DNA of 64,000 nucleotides, from the NCBI GenBank assembly GCA_019638485.1, contig JAHBTP010000001.1, forward strand, positions 1,302,001 through 1,366,000, read 5' to 3'. A model generated the notes under the pieces. That model saw only the letters and a program-made list of their open reading frames with translations. It was not told where the DNA came from and searched no databases. Origin of the DNA: Ferruginibacter sp. (lineage in GTDB: Bacteria; Bacteroidota; Bacteroidia; Chitinophagales; Chitinophagaceae). Of the stretch, positions 37,580 through 48,395 are shown one piece after another. Numbering within the stretch: the first letter of the stretch is position 1; each line of letters begins with the position of its first letter. Both the position numbers and the translations under genes were made by a program.

Positions 37580-39670
37580 ATGAAATTTAACTTAACATCG
37601 TTACAGCTCCGTTCTGCAGGTGCAGCCGCTGCTATGCTGGTACTGTTTTCTTGTAACAGTGGCGACAAATCAAAAGAAAAAAAAGATATGATGCAAACTG
37701 AGGCTGTTGACAGCAATTTTAATGTGAGAGCAGAATCCTTTGCGGACCTTGAAATACTTCGATATCAGGTACCGGGCTTTAATGAATTATCGCTTCAACA
37801 AAAACAATTGGCGTACTATTTATATGAGGCAGCAAATAGCGGGCGAGATATTATTTACGATCAAAAAAGCAAATACGGTTTAACGCTACGCAAAACTTTA
37901 GAAACTATTTATTCTACCTATTCAGGAGACAAGAATACTCCGGAATGGCAGCAATTTAAAGACTACTGCGGACGATTTTGGTTTAGTAATGGCAACCACC
38001 ATCACTATGGTAATGAAAAATTTATTCCCACCTGTTCATTTGATTACTTTGCAACAATAGCAATGGCATCAGATACAACACAATTACCAAAAAGAGTTAA
38101 TGAAACAACAGATGCTTTTTTAAAACGTATCAAACCTTTGGTTTATGATTTATCCGTTGAACCTAAATTAGTAAATCTGTCTCCGAATATTGACAACATA
38201 AAAGCATCATCAGTAAATTTTTATGAAAACGTTTCACAAAAAGAAGTAGAAGATTTTTATTCAAAATTCAATACATCCGGCGATGCTCCTTCTTGGGGTT
38301 TAAACAGTAAGCTGGTTAAAGAAAACGGTGTAATTGCCGAAAAGGTTTGGAAATTGGGTGGTATGTATTCTTCAGCCATTGAAAAAATTATTAGCTGGCT
38401 TGAAAAAGCATCCGGTGTTGCTGAAAACGATAAACAAAAAAAAGCACTCGACCTGCTTATCCAATACTACAAAACAGGCGATTTAAAAACTTTTGATGAT
38501 TATAGCATAGCTTGGGTTGAAGATGTAAACAGTAGGATAGACGTTGTAAATGGTTTCATTGAAGTGTATATGGATCCGATTGGTAAAAAAGGTAGTTTTG
38601 AAAGTGTTGCTTCAATTAAAGATATGGAAGCTACCAAACGAATTGAAGCTATAGCTGCTCAGGCGCAATGGTTTGAAGATCATTCTCCGTTAATGCCGGA
38701 ACATAAGAAAGCAGAGGTAAAGGGTATAACAGCCAAAGCAATTACTGTTTTCATTGAAAGTGGTGATGCGTCTCCTGCAACTCCCATTGGCATTAACCTT
38801 CCCAATGCCGATTGGATTAGAAAGAGTCACGGATCAAAGTCAGTTTCCCTTTCCAATATAATCCACGCATATAATGTGGCGGGTGCAAATAGTGGAGTAC
38901 TTGATGAATTTGGCTTAAATGATACAGTTAAAAACAGAATTAAGCAATATGGAAATTTAGCCAGCGATCTACACACTGATATGCATGAATGTATTGGACA
39001 TGCCAGCGGAAAAATCAATCCCGGTATAGCCACTACAGACATCACTCTAAAAAATTATGCATCCACTTTAGAAGAAGCTCGCGCAGACTTGGTTGCTCTA
39101 TATTTTATTCTTGATCAAAAACTTATTGATATAGGTGTAATGCCATCTTTAGAAGTAGGGAAAGCAGAGTATGATAGTTATATGATGAATGGACTTATGA
39201 CACAGCTTACACGTATTAAAGAAGGCGATAATTTAGAAGAAGCACACATGCGCAACCGTCAACTCAATGCCATGTGGGTGTATGAGAAAGGAAAGAAAGA
39301 CAATGTAGTAGAATTTGTAAAAGAGAATGGAAAAACATATATCCGCATCAATGATTACAACAAATTAAAAGACTTATTTGGCCAATTACTTCGCGAAATT
39401 CAACGTATTAAATCTGAAGGAGATTATGCTGCCGGGAAAGCATTAGTTGAAACCTATGGTGTAAAAGTTGACAAAGCATTACATAAAGAAGTACTAGAGC
39501 GTTATGCGAAACTTAATGTTAAACCTTACAAAGGATTTATTCAACCAAAACTTGTTCCGGTAATGGAAGGAGAAAAGATAACAGATGTAAAAATTGAATA
39601 CCCTGAAAGTTTTTACGACCAAATGATTGAATACGGTAAAAAATATGCATTTCTACCTATAGAAAATTAA
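37580..39670 (+). CDS. Dipeptidyl peptidase III family metallopeptidase (M49), lipoprotein
   Basis: This 696-residue protein has a type II signal-like N-terminus (AAAAMLVLFSCNSG, Cys about 26), which suggests membrane attachment outside the cytoplasm. The zinc motif HECIGH lies at 469-474 and the second motif EEARAD at 498-503; these are the M49 signatures (HExxGH and EExRAE/D). Dipeptidyl peptidases III release dipeptides from the N-termini of short peptides. Residues 120-160 (WFSNGNHHHYGNEKF) are also conserved in bacterial members. It has its own promoter and terminator and is monocistronic. Confidence 0.92.
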   Translation: MKFNLTSLQLRSAGAAAAMLVLFSCNSGDKSKEKKDMMQTEAVDSNFNVRAESFADLEILRYQVPGFNELSLQQKQLAYYLYEAANSGRDIIYDQKSKYGLTLRKTLETIYSTYSGDKNTPEWQQFKDYCGRFWFSNGNHHHYGNEKFIPTCSFDYFATIAMASDTTQLPKRVNETTDAFLKRIKPLVYDLSVEPKLVNLSPNIDNIKASSVNFYENVSQKEVEDFYSKFNTSGDAPSWGLNSKLVKENGVIAEKVWKLGGMYSSAIEKIISWLEKASGVAENDKQKKALDLLIQYYKTGDLKTFDDYSIAWVEDVNSRIDVVNGFIEVYMDPIGKKGSFESVASIKDMEATKRIEAIAAQAQWFEDHSPLMPEHKKAEVKGITAKAITVFIESGDASPATPIGINLPNADWIRKSHGSKSVSLSNIIHAYNVAGANSGVLDEFGLNDTVKNRIKQYGNLASDLHTDMHECIGHASGKINPGIATTDITLKNYASTLEEARADLVALYFILDQKLIDIGVMPSLEVGKAEYDSYMMNGLMTQLTRIKEGDNLEEAHMRNRQLNAMWVYEKGKKDNVVEFVKENGKTYIRINDYNKLKDLFGQLLREIQRIKSEGDYAAGKALVETYGVKVDKALHKEVLERYAKLNVKPYKGFIQPKLVPVMEGEKITDVKIEYPESFYDQMIEYGKKYAFLPIEN

Positions 39671-39690
39671 AATCGTTTAAGATTGAAGAA

Positions 39691-39723
39691 AGAGCATTCA
39701 TCCACGATGAGTGCTCTTTTTTT
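39691..39723 (+). terminator. Terminator of the dipeptidyl peptidase III gene
   Basis: A 12-bp stem with one wobble pair (AGAGCATTCATC/GATGAGTGCTCT) and a three-base loop runs into seven T residues. Confidence 0.88.
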
Positions 39724-39794
39724 ATTAAATGGATAGCTTTAATAAAAAAAGAAGTATTAACTATTACATATTAAAATACCTTTGCAATAACAGC

Positions 39795-40718
39795 TTATTC
39801 CTCTCGTTTGAAATCAAAAAGAGTGGCTGTAAACACTCCTCGCTCACGCTTCTTCCCAATCACTTTCCAATTGCCATTGTATCTAATAAGTTCTGGAACT
39901 GTTAGATTATCAAACGAGGTCATCCTCACTTCCATACTTACTTTAAAATCATACACTCCTGCGTCATAGCTTAACACATAATTACGCCCTTCAATTTCAA
40001 AAGTATTTTCATTAAACCAGGTAAACATTTCATCAACCACCACATCGCTTTCATGACCCGGCTTTACCGTTTGCTTAAACACATAACAAGGTTTGTTATT
40101 ATACAATTCCCAATCTATTTCCATATTATATAACGGTGCCATCCTATCACTATAAATAGCTGTTTTTCTTTTCATAAACGGGATCCCTTCAATTTTAGCT
40201 CCCGGATTAAAAAAAAGCATTTTCAATTGCTCTTTATGCTTTTCAATTCCCTTCTTATTACGAATAGAAAAATCACGGTTGCCCACTATATTATCTTCAC
40301 CACAAACTTTTCCTGTTGTAAAAAATAAAGAAGCATACATATTAGCCGTATAATAATTAAACTGATGTTGAGCATCATACATATCTCCAAATGTTTCCTC
40401 AAACAATACATCCATGGTTCGGCATCCTTGCCACCTCTTTTGTATGGTTTTGCTATACAGAGAGGCTTTTAGGTTTTCTTTCTTTCCCATCATTCTGATA
40501 TCATTAATTGAAGAAAATGATATAATGCGCAAATTTCGAAAGGCTTTATAAAAGCTGCTGTCATCACGAATACGCTGAATAAAGAAAGGCACATCCAGAT
40601 TACGGCCTACTACCACCTCAGAGAGGGTGATTATTTTCTTACCAACCACACTTGTATCCGGTTGAGCTAAAACAGGAATGGTAAGAAGAGAAAAGGCAAG
40701 AAAGAAAAAATACTTCAT
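39795..40718 (-). CDS. Secreted protein of unknown function
   Basis: This 307-residue protein has a signal peptide (about 1-18, ending VLAQ). The mature part includes VVVGRNLDVPFFIQRIRDDSSFYKAFRNL, a region found in many uncharacterised Bacteroidetes periplasmic proteins. It then appears beta-rich, with strands such as VDEMFTWFNENTFEIEGR and VYDFKVSMEVRMTSF, perhaps a lipoprotein-carrier-like half barrel. No catalytic motif is seen. It ends the pyrG-def gene series, 25 bases after def, and may be co-transcribed. Function unknown. Confidence 0.8.
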   Translation of the reverse strand: MKYFFFLAFSLLTIPVLAQPDTSVVGKKIITLSEVVVGRNLDVPFFIQRIRDDSSFYKAFRNLRIISFSSINDIRMMGKKENLKASLYSKTIQKRWQGCRTMDVLFEETFGDMYDAQHQFNYYTANMYASLFFTTGKVCGEDNIVGNRDFSIRNKKGIEKHKEQLKMLFFNPGAKIEGIPFMKRKTAIYSDRMAPLYNMEIDWELYNNKPCYVFKQTVKPGHESDVVVDEMFTWFNENTFEIEGRNYVLSYDAGVYDFKVSMEVRMTSFDNLTVPELIRYNGNWKVIGKKRERGVFTATLFDFKREE

Positions 40719-40743
40719 GCGATAAGATTACGCAAGAGAAGGA

Positions 40744-41322
40744 TTATTTATTTGGAAAAGACATTCTGTAATCAACACTGATTCTCCCTTTTGAAATATC
40801 TTCTAATTTTCGCTTCAACAGGGTCCTTTTTAATGGTTTAATATGGTCAATAAACAACTTCCCTTCTATATGATCATATTCATGCAAAATAACACGGGCA
40901 GACAAGCCGATAAATGTGCGGGTATGTTCAACAAAATGCTCATCAAAAAAGCGCAAAGTAACTGAACGTTGGCGAAGCACATCTTCTCTCACCTTAGGGA
41001 TACTCAGGCAGCCTTCATTATAAGACCACAGACCACCATCTACCTCAATAATTTGTGCATTTATAAAAGTCCCCTTAAAGCCCGGAGCGTCAGGATATAA
41101 TTCATCATCCTCTTCGCGGTTAGCAAAAATCTGCTCACTATCTACTATAAACAGCCGGATTGAGCGATTTATTTGAGGTGCGGCAAGACCAACACCATTA
41201 CTATGATACATGGTTTCCCACATACTAGCAATCAGCTCTTTTAAGCCTTCATAATCCGGTGTAATGGGTTGAGCCACTGCACGAAGAACAGGAGACCCAT
41301 AGGCAACAATTGGCAAAATCAT
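40744..41322 (-). CDS. def: Peptide deformylase
   Basis: This is a 192-residue metalloenzyme removing the formyl group from nascent proteins. All three motifs are present: GVGLAAPQI, EGCLSIP (metal-binding Cys) and HEYDHIEG (HExxH with the catalytic Glu). An insertion around EEDDELYPDAPG is common in this phylum. It follows ruvX after 19 bases on the same strand. Confidence 0.97.
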   Translation of the reverse strand: MILPIVAYGSPVLRAVAQPITPDYEGLKELIASMWETMYHSNGVGLAAPQINRSIRLFIVDSEQIFANREEDDELYPDAPGFKGTFINAQIIEVDGGLWSYNEGCLSIPKVREDVLRQRSVTLRFFDEHFVEHTRTFIGLSARVILHEYDHIEGKLFIDHIKPLKRTLLKRKLEDISKGRISVDYRMSFPNK

Positions 41323-41341
41323 AAGCTACAAAGATACAAAA

Positions 41342-41758
41342 TCATCCATTCTTCATTTGCAAATATTCCTGCAACATCATTGTTGCAGCTATCTCATCTA
41401 CAAGTTTTTTATCTCTACGGGTTTTCTTTTTCAACCCCATGTCCAGCATAGCCCTCTGCGCCATCTTTGATGTAAATCGTTCATCAATGGTTTCAACGTG
41501 TATATGGGGGAAATTAATTTTTAGTGCTTTAATGGCTGCATTAACCATTGGTGTTGCATGCGTATCAGTACCATCCAAATTTAGTGGCATACCAATTAAG
41601 AAAGATTCAACCTCCTCATTTAAGATATACTTTTTTAAAAATGGAATTAATTCAGGTGTAGGGATAGTATTTAATCCTGTAGCTATTATTTTCATAGGAT
41701 CAGTTACAGCGATACCGGTTCTTTTCCCACCTAAATCAATACAAATAATACGAGACAT
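41342..41758 (-). CDS. ruvX: Putative Holliday junction resolvase / pre-16S rRNA nuclease YqgF
   Basis: This 138-residue RNase H-fold protein matches the YqgF/RuvX family: IICIDLGGKRTGIAVTD with the first catalytic Asp, IGMPLNLDGT, ETIDERFTS with the conserved Glu/Arg, and VDEIAATMMLQEYL carrying the last Asp. In E. coli it helps trim 16S rRNA 5' ends; a junction-resolving role was predicted earlier. It lies between the UbiA prenyltransferase and deformylase genes. Confidence 0.93.
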   Translation of the reverse strand: MSRIICIDLGGKRTGIAVTDPMKIIATGLNTIPTPELIPFLKKYILNEEVESFLIGMPLNLDGTDTHATPMVNAAIKALKINFPHIHVETIDERFTSKMAQRAMLDMGLKKKTRRDKKLVDEIAATMMLQEYLQMKNG

Positions 41759-41792
41759 AGTATAATGCGGACGTTAACAAAAATTGTTAGGG

Positions 41793-42662
41793 TTATAAAT
41801 ATAAATCAGCTATTGTAAATACAGCAAAAATAAATGAAGCAATACCGTTAGCTGTCATAAATGCAATATTCACTCGCTTCAAGTTGTTGGGATTTACAAT
41901 ACTATGTTGATATATAAGCATACCAAAGAAAACTAAAGCCCCAATCCAATACAACCATTCCATATTACCTAACCAACCAAATACTATTACCCCACTAAAA
42001 CCGATAAAATGCAATCCTCTTGAAACCCAAAGCGCACAAGATTTACCCAACCAAGCGGGGATAGATCTTAAATTATTTTTTCTATCAAACTCTTCATCTT
42101 GTAAAGAATAAATAATGTCAAATCCTGATACCCAGCAAATAACTACTATGGATAAGATAAGTGGAAGAAATGCAAATTTTCCCGAAACAGCCAACCATGC
42201 GCCTATTGGAGCTAAACTCAATCCGAGCCCAAGCACCAAATGACAAAGTGGTGTGAAGCGTTTGGTATAACTATAAAATAGAATAATGAAAAGGGCAATT
42301 GGCGACAAAAAAAAGCAAACCCGATTAATAAAAAGTGTTGTAAGTACAAAAAGGAGGGCCATAACAATAGTAAACATCAGTGCCTCATTACTACTTATTA
42401 TTCCTGCAGGAATTTCACGAATTGCAGTGCGTGGGTTTTTTGCATCTATAGCCCTATCCAAATAGCGATTAAAGGCCATTGCTGCACTTCTGGCAAAAAC
42501 CATACAGGCAAGCACCAGGGCCAATTTCATAAGCATACCATTTAACGGCATTGCATATCCCTTATGTATAGCCAGGAAAAAACCAATCAGGGCAAAGGGC
42601 ATAGCAAAAATTGTATGCGAAAACTTAATTAATGAAAGATAATTTTTAGTACCCTTGAGCAT
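41793..42662 (-). CDS. UbiA-family prenyltransferase (probable menaquinone pathway)
   Basis: This is a 289-residue membrane protein with about eight helices. Two Asp-rich motifs mark a UbiA enzyme: FNRYLDRAIDAKNPRT (NxxxDxxxD) and DIIYSLQDEEFDR (DxxYxxxDxxxD). The first resembles 4-hydroxybenzoate prenyltransferases. In menaquinone-using Bacteroidetes the futalosine-pathway enzyme MqnP has this form, so a menaquinone role is likely but is inferred. It is only four bases after the SpoU methyltransferase gene. Confidence 0.9.
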   Translation of the reverse strand: MLKGTKNYLSLIKFSHTIFAMPFALIGFFLAIHKGYAMPLNGMLMKLALVLACMVFARSAAMAFNRYLDRAIDAKNPRTAIREIPAGIISSNEALMFTIVMALLFVLTTLFINRVCFFLSPIALFIILFYSYTKRFTPLCHLVLGLGLSLAPIGAWLAVSGKFAFLPLILSIVVICWVSGFDIIYSLQDEEFDRKNNLRSIPAWLGKSCALWVSRGLHFIGFSGVIVFGWLGNMEWLYWIGALVFFGMLIYQHSIVNPNNLKRVNIAFMTANGIASFIFAVFTIADLYL

Positions 42663-42666
42663 AATT

Positions 42667-43218
42667 TTATCTTCGATTATGCTTAACAGTTAGAATCCAT
42701 TTCCTTACAAACTCCCATAATACCACTCCACCTGCTGTAGCCATATTTAAAGAGTGTTTCATACCCAATTGTGGAATTTCAATACAGCCATCACAATTAT
42801 CAATAGTTTCTTGTTCAACTCCCGAAACCTCATTGCCCAACACTAATGCAATTTTTTTTTCAGTATCCCATTCTACATTCTCAAGCATAACACGTTGATT
42901 GGTCTGCTCAACGGCAAAAACAGTATAATCACAACTCCTCAATTCTTGTATGGCTTCCTTTGTGGTGGAGAAGTGCTTCCACAACACAGACTCCTCTGCG
43001 CCAAGGGCAGTTTTCTTTATTTCTTTATGAGGAGGATGAGCTGTATAACCGGTAAGAAAAACTGCCTCCAGCAGGAAGGCATCAGCAGTTCTAAAAATAC
43101 TTCCTACATTATAGGCACTTCTTATATTCTCTAAAACAACCACAATAGGAATCTTTGCTGCCTGCCGAAATTCTTCTACTGATTTTCGGTTCAGCGCTTC
43201 CATAGATAATTTTTGCAT
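42667..43218 (-). CDS. SpoU/TrmH-family RNA 2'-O-methyltransferase
   Basis: This is a 183-residue SPOUT methyltransferase. Motif 1 is LENIRSAYNVGSIFRTADAF, motif 2 is ALVLGNEVSGVEQ and motif 3 is IPQLGMKHSLNMATAGGVVLWE. The frame is open upstream to 43314, inside pyrG, but the ATG at 43218 directly after the pyrG stop gives the natural start. It differs from TrmH at 4226-4816 in lacking that enzyme's N- and C-terminal extensions. The target nucleotide cannot be told. It is one base behind pyrG. Confidence 0.9.
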   Translation of the reverse strand: MQKLSMEALNRKSVEEFRQAAKIPIVVVLENIRSAYNVGSIFRTADAFLLEAVFLTGYTAHPPHKEIKKTALGAEESVLWKHFSTTKEAIQELRSCDYTVFAVEQTNQRVMLENVEWDTEKKIALVLGNEVSGVEQETIDNCDGCIEIPQLGMKHSLNMATAGGVVLWEFVRKWILTVKHNRR

Positions 43219-43219
43219 A

Positions 43220-44881
<1,662 letters not shown>

Positions 44882-45010
44882 TCAAAACACCTAAATGGAA
44901 ATATCCGTGAATGCAAATACATTTCGGATAGAAAATATTAAGGTAAAATTTTCGGGGTGACCGGGGGAATACAAGTACTGTAAATCCCGAAGGTCGTGCT
45001 AAGATAAAGT

Positions 45011-45035
45011 AAAAAACAATGGCCAAAGCCATTGT
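45011..45035 (-). terminator. Terminator of hldD
   Basis: An 8-bp stem ACAATGGC/GCCATTGT (45016-45023 with 45028-45035), a four-base loop and a minus-strand T6 tract lie 37 bases after the hldD stop. Confidence 0.85.
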
Positions 45036-45071
45036 GATATAAATTATTAATAAAGAGTGCTTTTTTTGTAA

Positions 45072-46052
45072 TTAATAATACCTTGCCGGAGCCAGATAAT
45101 TCCTAACGTAATCGCCAATACCTGCTTCCAGACTGTACATGGGGATCTGATAACCGGAAGAAATTAGTTTTTTCATATTAGCTTGAGTATAATACTGATA
45201 GCTTTCACGAATATCTTCAGGCATATCAATAAAACGAATATCAGGTTTAATATCTAAGCCCGAAAATGAAGCCAGGGCCAAATCTAAAAAAGTTCGCGCC
45301 TTACCGGTTCCAAGATTATATAAGCCGGAAGGAATTTTTTGCTCCTGCTCCATCATCCAAAAGCACACATTAATAACATCCTTTACATAAACAAAATCCC
45401 GCAACTGTTCTCCGTCTTTAAACCCTTCTTTATGAGATCGAAAAAGTTTTACAAAACCGTTTTCTCGGATTTGATTGAAAGAATGGAAAATAACACTGGC
45501 CATTCTTCCCTTATGATATTCATTTGGTCCATATACATTGAAGAATTTTAGCCCTGCCCAAAATGGTGGAGATGAATTTTCTTTTAAAGCCCATTTATCA
45601 AACTCATTTTTCGACTTCCCATAAGGATTAAGTGGAGAAAGTTGAAAAGGTAATTCATGATTATCATCATAACCCATAGAACCATTACCATAAGTGGCTG
45701 CCGATGAGGCATAAACTAAACGAACTTGGTGCGTAGTACAATACTTCCAAACAAGCTGGCTATATTCTACATTAAGTTTTTGATGAACTGAATAATCAAA
45801 CTCGGTGGTGTCAGTACGTGCACCAAGATGAAAGAAAAAATCAACGCTTGGTTTCTCTTCATTAAGCCAATTAAAAAACTCTTCCCTTTCAATTCTGGCT
45901 ATAAATTTTTTTGTTGAAAGATTTAATATTTTATCCTCCCTTGAAAAATCATCAACCAAAATTAGGTTTTCAAACCCCTTGTCGTTGAGAAAACCGGTTA
46001 AGCAACTTCCAATAAAGCCCGCTGCGCCTGTTACAATAATTACCGATTCCAT
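45072..46052 (-). CDS. hldD: ADP-L-glycero-D-manno-heptose 6-epimerase
   Basis: This is a 327-residue short-chain dehydrogenase/epimerase of the HldD type. It has the NAD(P)-binding VTGAAGFIGS, HLGARTDTTE, the catalytic YASSAATYG and YGKSK pair, KFFNVYGPNEYHKGRMASV and FRSHKEGFKDGEQLRDFVYVKD. It makes the L,D-heptose precursor of lipopolysaccharide core. An upstream extension of the frame to 46160 would run into the purL 3' end; the ATG at 46052 puts the Rossmann motif at the normal position. It follows purL after 29 bases. Confidence 0.94.
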   Translation of the reverse strand: MESVIIVTGAAGFIGSCLTGFLNDKGFENLILVDDFSREDKILNLSTKKFIARIEREEFFNWLNEEKPSVDFFFHLGARTDTTEFDYSVHQKLNVEYSQLVWKYCTTHQVRLVYASSAATYGNGSMGYDDNHELPFQLSPLNPYGKSKNEFDKWALKENSSPPFWAGLKFFNVYGPNEYHKGRMASVIFHSFNQIRENGFVKLFRSHKEGFKDGEQLRDFVYVKDVINVCFWMMEQEQKIPSGLYNLGTGKARTFLDLALASFSGLDIKPDIRFIDMPEDIRESYQYYTQANMKKLISSGYQIPMYSLEAGIGDYVRNYLAPARYY

Positions 46053-46081
46053 AAACATCCATTTATACAGTATAGAAAGAT

Positions 46082-48304
46082 TTATTTCTTCGTGTTCGCT
46101 TTCATGTATCCTGCAATTACACTTTGATACTTTTGATGCCATTCGGAAATATCTCCCCAATTTTCACCGTTCACTTCAATTTTTGCATCTGTTACCTGCC
46201 CTAATTTAAATATAGGCATACCTGATTCCTTTATCTTTTCTGTAAACACATCTTCTTCCAATTTACTTACCGACACAATTACACGTCCTTGCGCTTCTCC
46301 AAACCAAAATGCATCTTTCCGAATATTACTATCTGTATCGGACACACGAAATCCCAATTTATTGAAAAATCCCGATTCCAATAATGCAACAATTAAACCA
46401 CCTTCACTCAAATCATGGGCAGATAAAATCAACTTATCCTTGATCAAATCTAATAAGACTCGGTGAAGTTTAAACTCTTCTTCCAAATTAAAGTATGGTG
46501 GAGGGCTATAATCAATATCCCTCAATTTGTGTAAATATTCAGAAGAACAAATGTCATTAGGATTATTACCAACAAGATAAATTATATCACCTTCATTTTT
46601 AAAATTAAGGGTCATTTTATTATCTGCATGATCCAGTAAACCAACCATTCCAATAGTAGGTGTTGGATAAACGGGCCCATCCGGCGATTGATTATAAAAA
46701 CTTACATTGCCTCCTGTAACCGGTGTATTAAATTTTCGGCAAGCCTCACCCATTCCTTTAATAGCCTCTACAAATTGATAATATACTTCAGGGTCGTAAG
46801 GATTACCAAAATTCAGACAGTTTGTAACACCCAGTGGAGTACCTCCGCTGCATACAATATTTCTTGCTGCTTCGGCAACTGCAATCATTGTACCTATATA
46901 AGGATTGGCAAAGACGTACCGGCTATTGCAATCTGTGGTAAGTGCTAAGGCTTTTTGTGTAGGTTTAGCTATCACAATTGCTGCATCAGCAGGTGCATTT
47001 GTATTAGTATTACCGGTTCCCACCATGCTGTCATATTGTTCATAAACCCATTGCTTACTGGCAATATTTGGCAATGAAATTAATTGATCTGCTATATCCC
47101 GCAAATTATCCGGCACAGAAATTTGTGTTTGATCAAACGCAATAACTTTATCCAGATAAGCCGGTCGTGAATAATTACGCTCATAAACCGGTGCTCCACC
47201 ACCTAAAACTAATTCAACAGCGGGCAATAAAGCTTCCGGCTTTCCATTCATAAAAAACTGTAATTCACCATCATTGGTAACTGTGCCTATTTGACTACAA
47301 GGAAGGTCCCATTTATCAAAAACATCTTGTACTAATTTCTCTTCACCCTTTTTTACAACCATTAGCATACGCTCCTGGCTTTCACTTAACAACAATTCCC
47401 AACCTTTAATATTTTTTTGTCGTGTAGGTACTTTATCCAGATGAATAATCATTCCGGAATTCCCTTTGGCACTCATTTCTGCAGTTGAACAAATAATCCC
47501 TGCGGCACCCATATCTTGCATTCCTACAACAGCTCCGGTTTGAATTACCTCCAGGCAAGCTTCAAGCAATTTTTTCTCTTGAAAAGGATCACCCACTTGA
47601 ACAGCAGGTAATTCTTCTACGCTTTCATCAGTAATTTCGGCACTGGCAAATGATGCACCGCCTATACCATCCTTACCGGTTGCGCTGCCCACAAAAAAGA
47701 CAGGGTTCCCTTCTCCTTCCGAGATAGCAGAAACAGTATCCCCCTGCTTCACAATTCCAACACACATAGCATTCACCAACGGATTAGTATAGTAGCATTT
47801 TTCAAAATAAATTTCACCTCCAACTGTTGGAACTCCAAAGCAATTTCCATAATGCCCAATTCCTTGTACTACTCCAGCCAGTAGGTGTTGGGTACGTGCT
47901 TCATCCAAATTACCAAACCGTAAGGAGTTTAATGAAGCCACCGGTCGTGCACCCATAGTAAAAATATCCCGGCTAATACCTCCCACCCCGGTTGCCGCTC
48001 CTTGAAAAGGTTCCAGCGCAGACGGGTGATTATGTGATTCAATTTTAAACACTACTCCATACCCATCACCAATATCCATAAGTCCCGCATTCTCCTCTCC
48101 TGCTTTAACCAACATTTTCTTCCCTTCCCTTGGCAGTGTTTTAAGCCATTTAATAGAATTTTTATAACTACAATGCTCACTCCACATACCAGAAAAAGCA
48201 CATAGCTCTGTAAAGTTTGGTACCCTTCCTAATTTTTTACAAATTAAATCATACTCATCAGCAGTAAGTCGAAGTTTTTCAGCAGTGGCTACGCTAATTT
48301 CCAT
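46082..48304 (-). CDS. purL: Phosphoribosylformylglycinamidine synthase subunit PurL
   Basis: This 740-residue protein is the small-type PurL that works with PurS and PurQ, in contrast to the ~1300-residue single-chain enzyme. Visible motifs are FSGMWSEHCSYKNS near the N-terminus with the catalytic His, GYGVVFKIESHNHPSALEPFQGAATGVGG, QDMGAAGI and the second-half GGNVSFYNQ and LSAHDLSEGGL. It catalyses the fourth step of purine synthesis. PurS and PurQ genes are not in the window. A perfect -7 element lies 29 bases before the ATG. Confidence 0.97.
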   Translation of the reverse strand: MEISVATAEKLRLTADEYDLICKKLGRVPNFTELCAFSGMWSEHCSYKNSIKWLKTLPREGKKMLVKAGEENAGLMDIGDGYGVVFKIESHNHPSALEPFQGAATGVGGISRDIFTMGARPVASLNSLRFGNLDEARTQHLLAGVVQGIGHYGNCFGVPTVGGEIYFEKCYYTNPLVNAMCVGIVKQGDTVSAISEGEGNPVFFVGSATGKDGIGGASFASAEITDESVEELPAVQVGDPFQEKKLLEACLEVIQTGAVVGMQDMGAAGIICSTAEMSAKGNSGMIIHLDKVPTRQKNIKGWELLLSESQERMLMVVKKGEEKLVQDVFDKWDLPCSQIGTVTNDGELQFFMNGKPEALLPAVELVLGGGAPVYERNYSRPAYLDKVIAFDQTQISVPDNLRDIADQLISLPNIASKQWVYEQYDSMVGTGNTNTNAPADAAIVIAKPTQKALALTTDCNSRYVFANPYIGTMIAVAEAARNIVCSGGTPLGVTNCLNFGNPYDPEVYYQFVEAIKGMGEACRKFNTPVTGGNVSFYNQSPDGPVYPTPTIGMVGLLDHADNKMTLNFKNEGDIIYLVGNNPNDICSSEYLHKLRDIDYSPPPYFNLEEEFKLHRVLLDLIKDKLILSAHDLSEGGLIVALLESGFFNKLGFRVSDTDSNIRKDAFWFGEAQGRVIVSVSKLEEDVFTEKIKESGMPIFKLGQVTDAKIEVNGENWGDISEWHQKYQSVIAGYMKANTKK

Positions 48305-48333
48305 AATAAAAAATGATGACTTAAAAGATGCTG

Positions 48334-48341
48334 CAAATGTA
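48334..48341 (-). promoter_or_regulatory. -7 promoter element of purL
   Basis: TACATTTG on the minus strand matches TAnnTTTG and lies 29 bases before the purL ATG. No strong -33 is seen. Confidence 0.5.
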
Positions 48342-48395
48342 CTAACTAACTTACTACTGAATCACCGAAAAAAATTAATACTTTCATAGTTAGGT

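Noticed and set aside
44940..45010. G-rich stretch between pyrG and hldD as a possible RNA gene
   Set aside because: I could not fold it into a tRNA or known small-RNA shape; only the hldD terminator next to it is convincing.
46053..46160. N-terminal extension of hldD into purL
   Set aside because: The added residues overlap purL and precede the Rossmann motif, which normally starts at the N-terminus.
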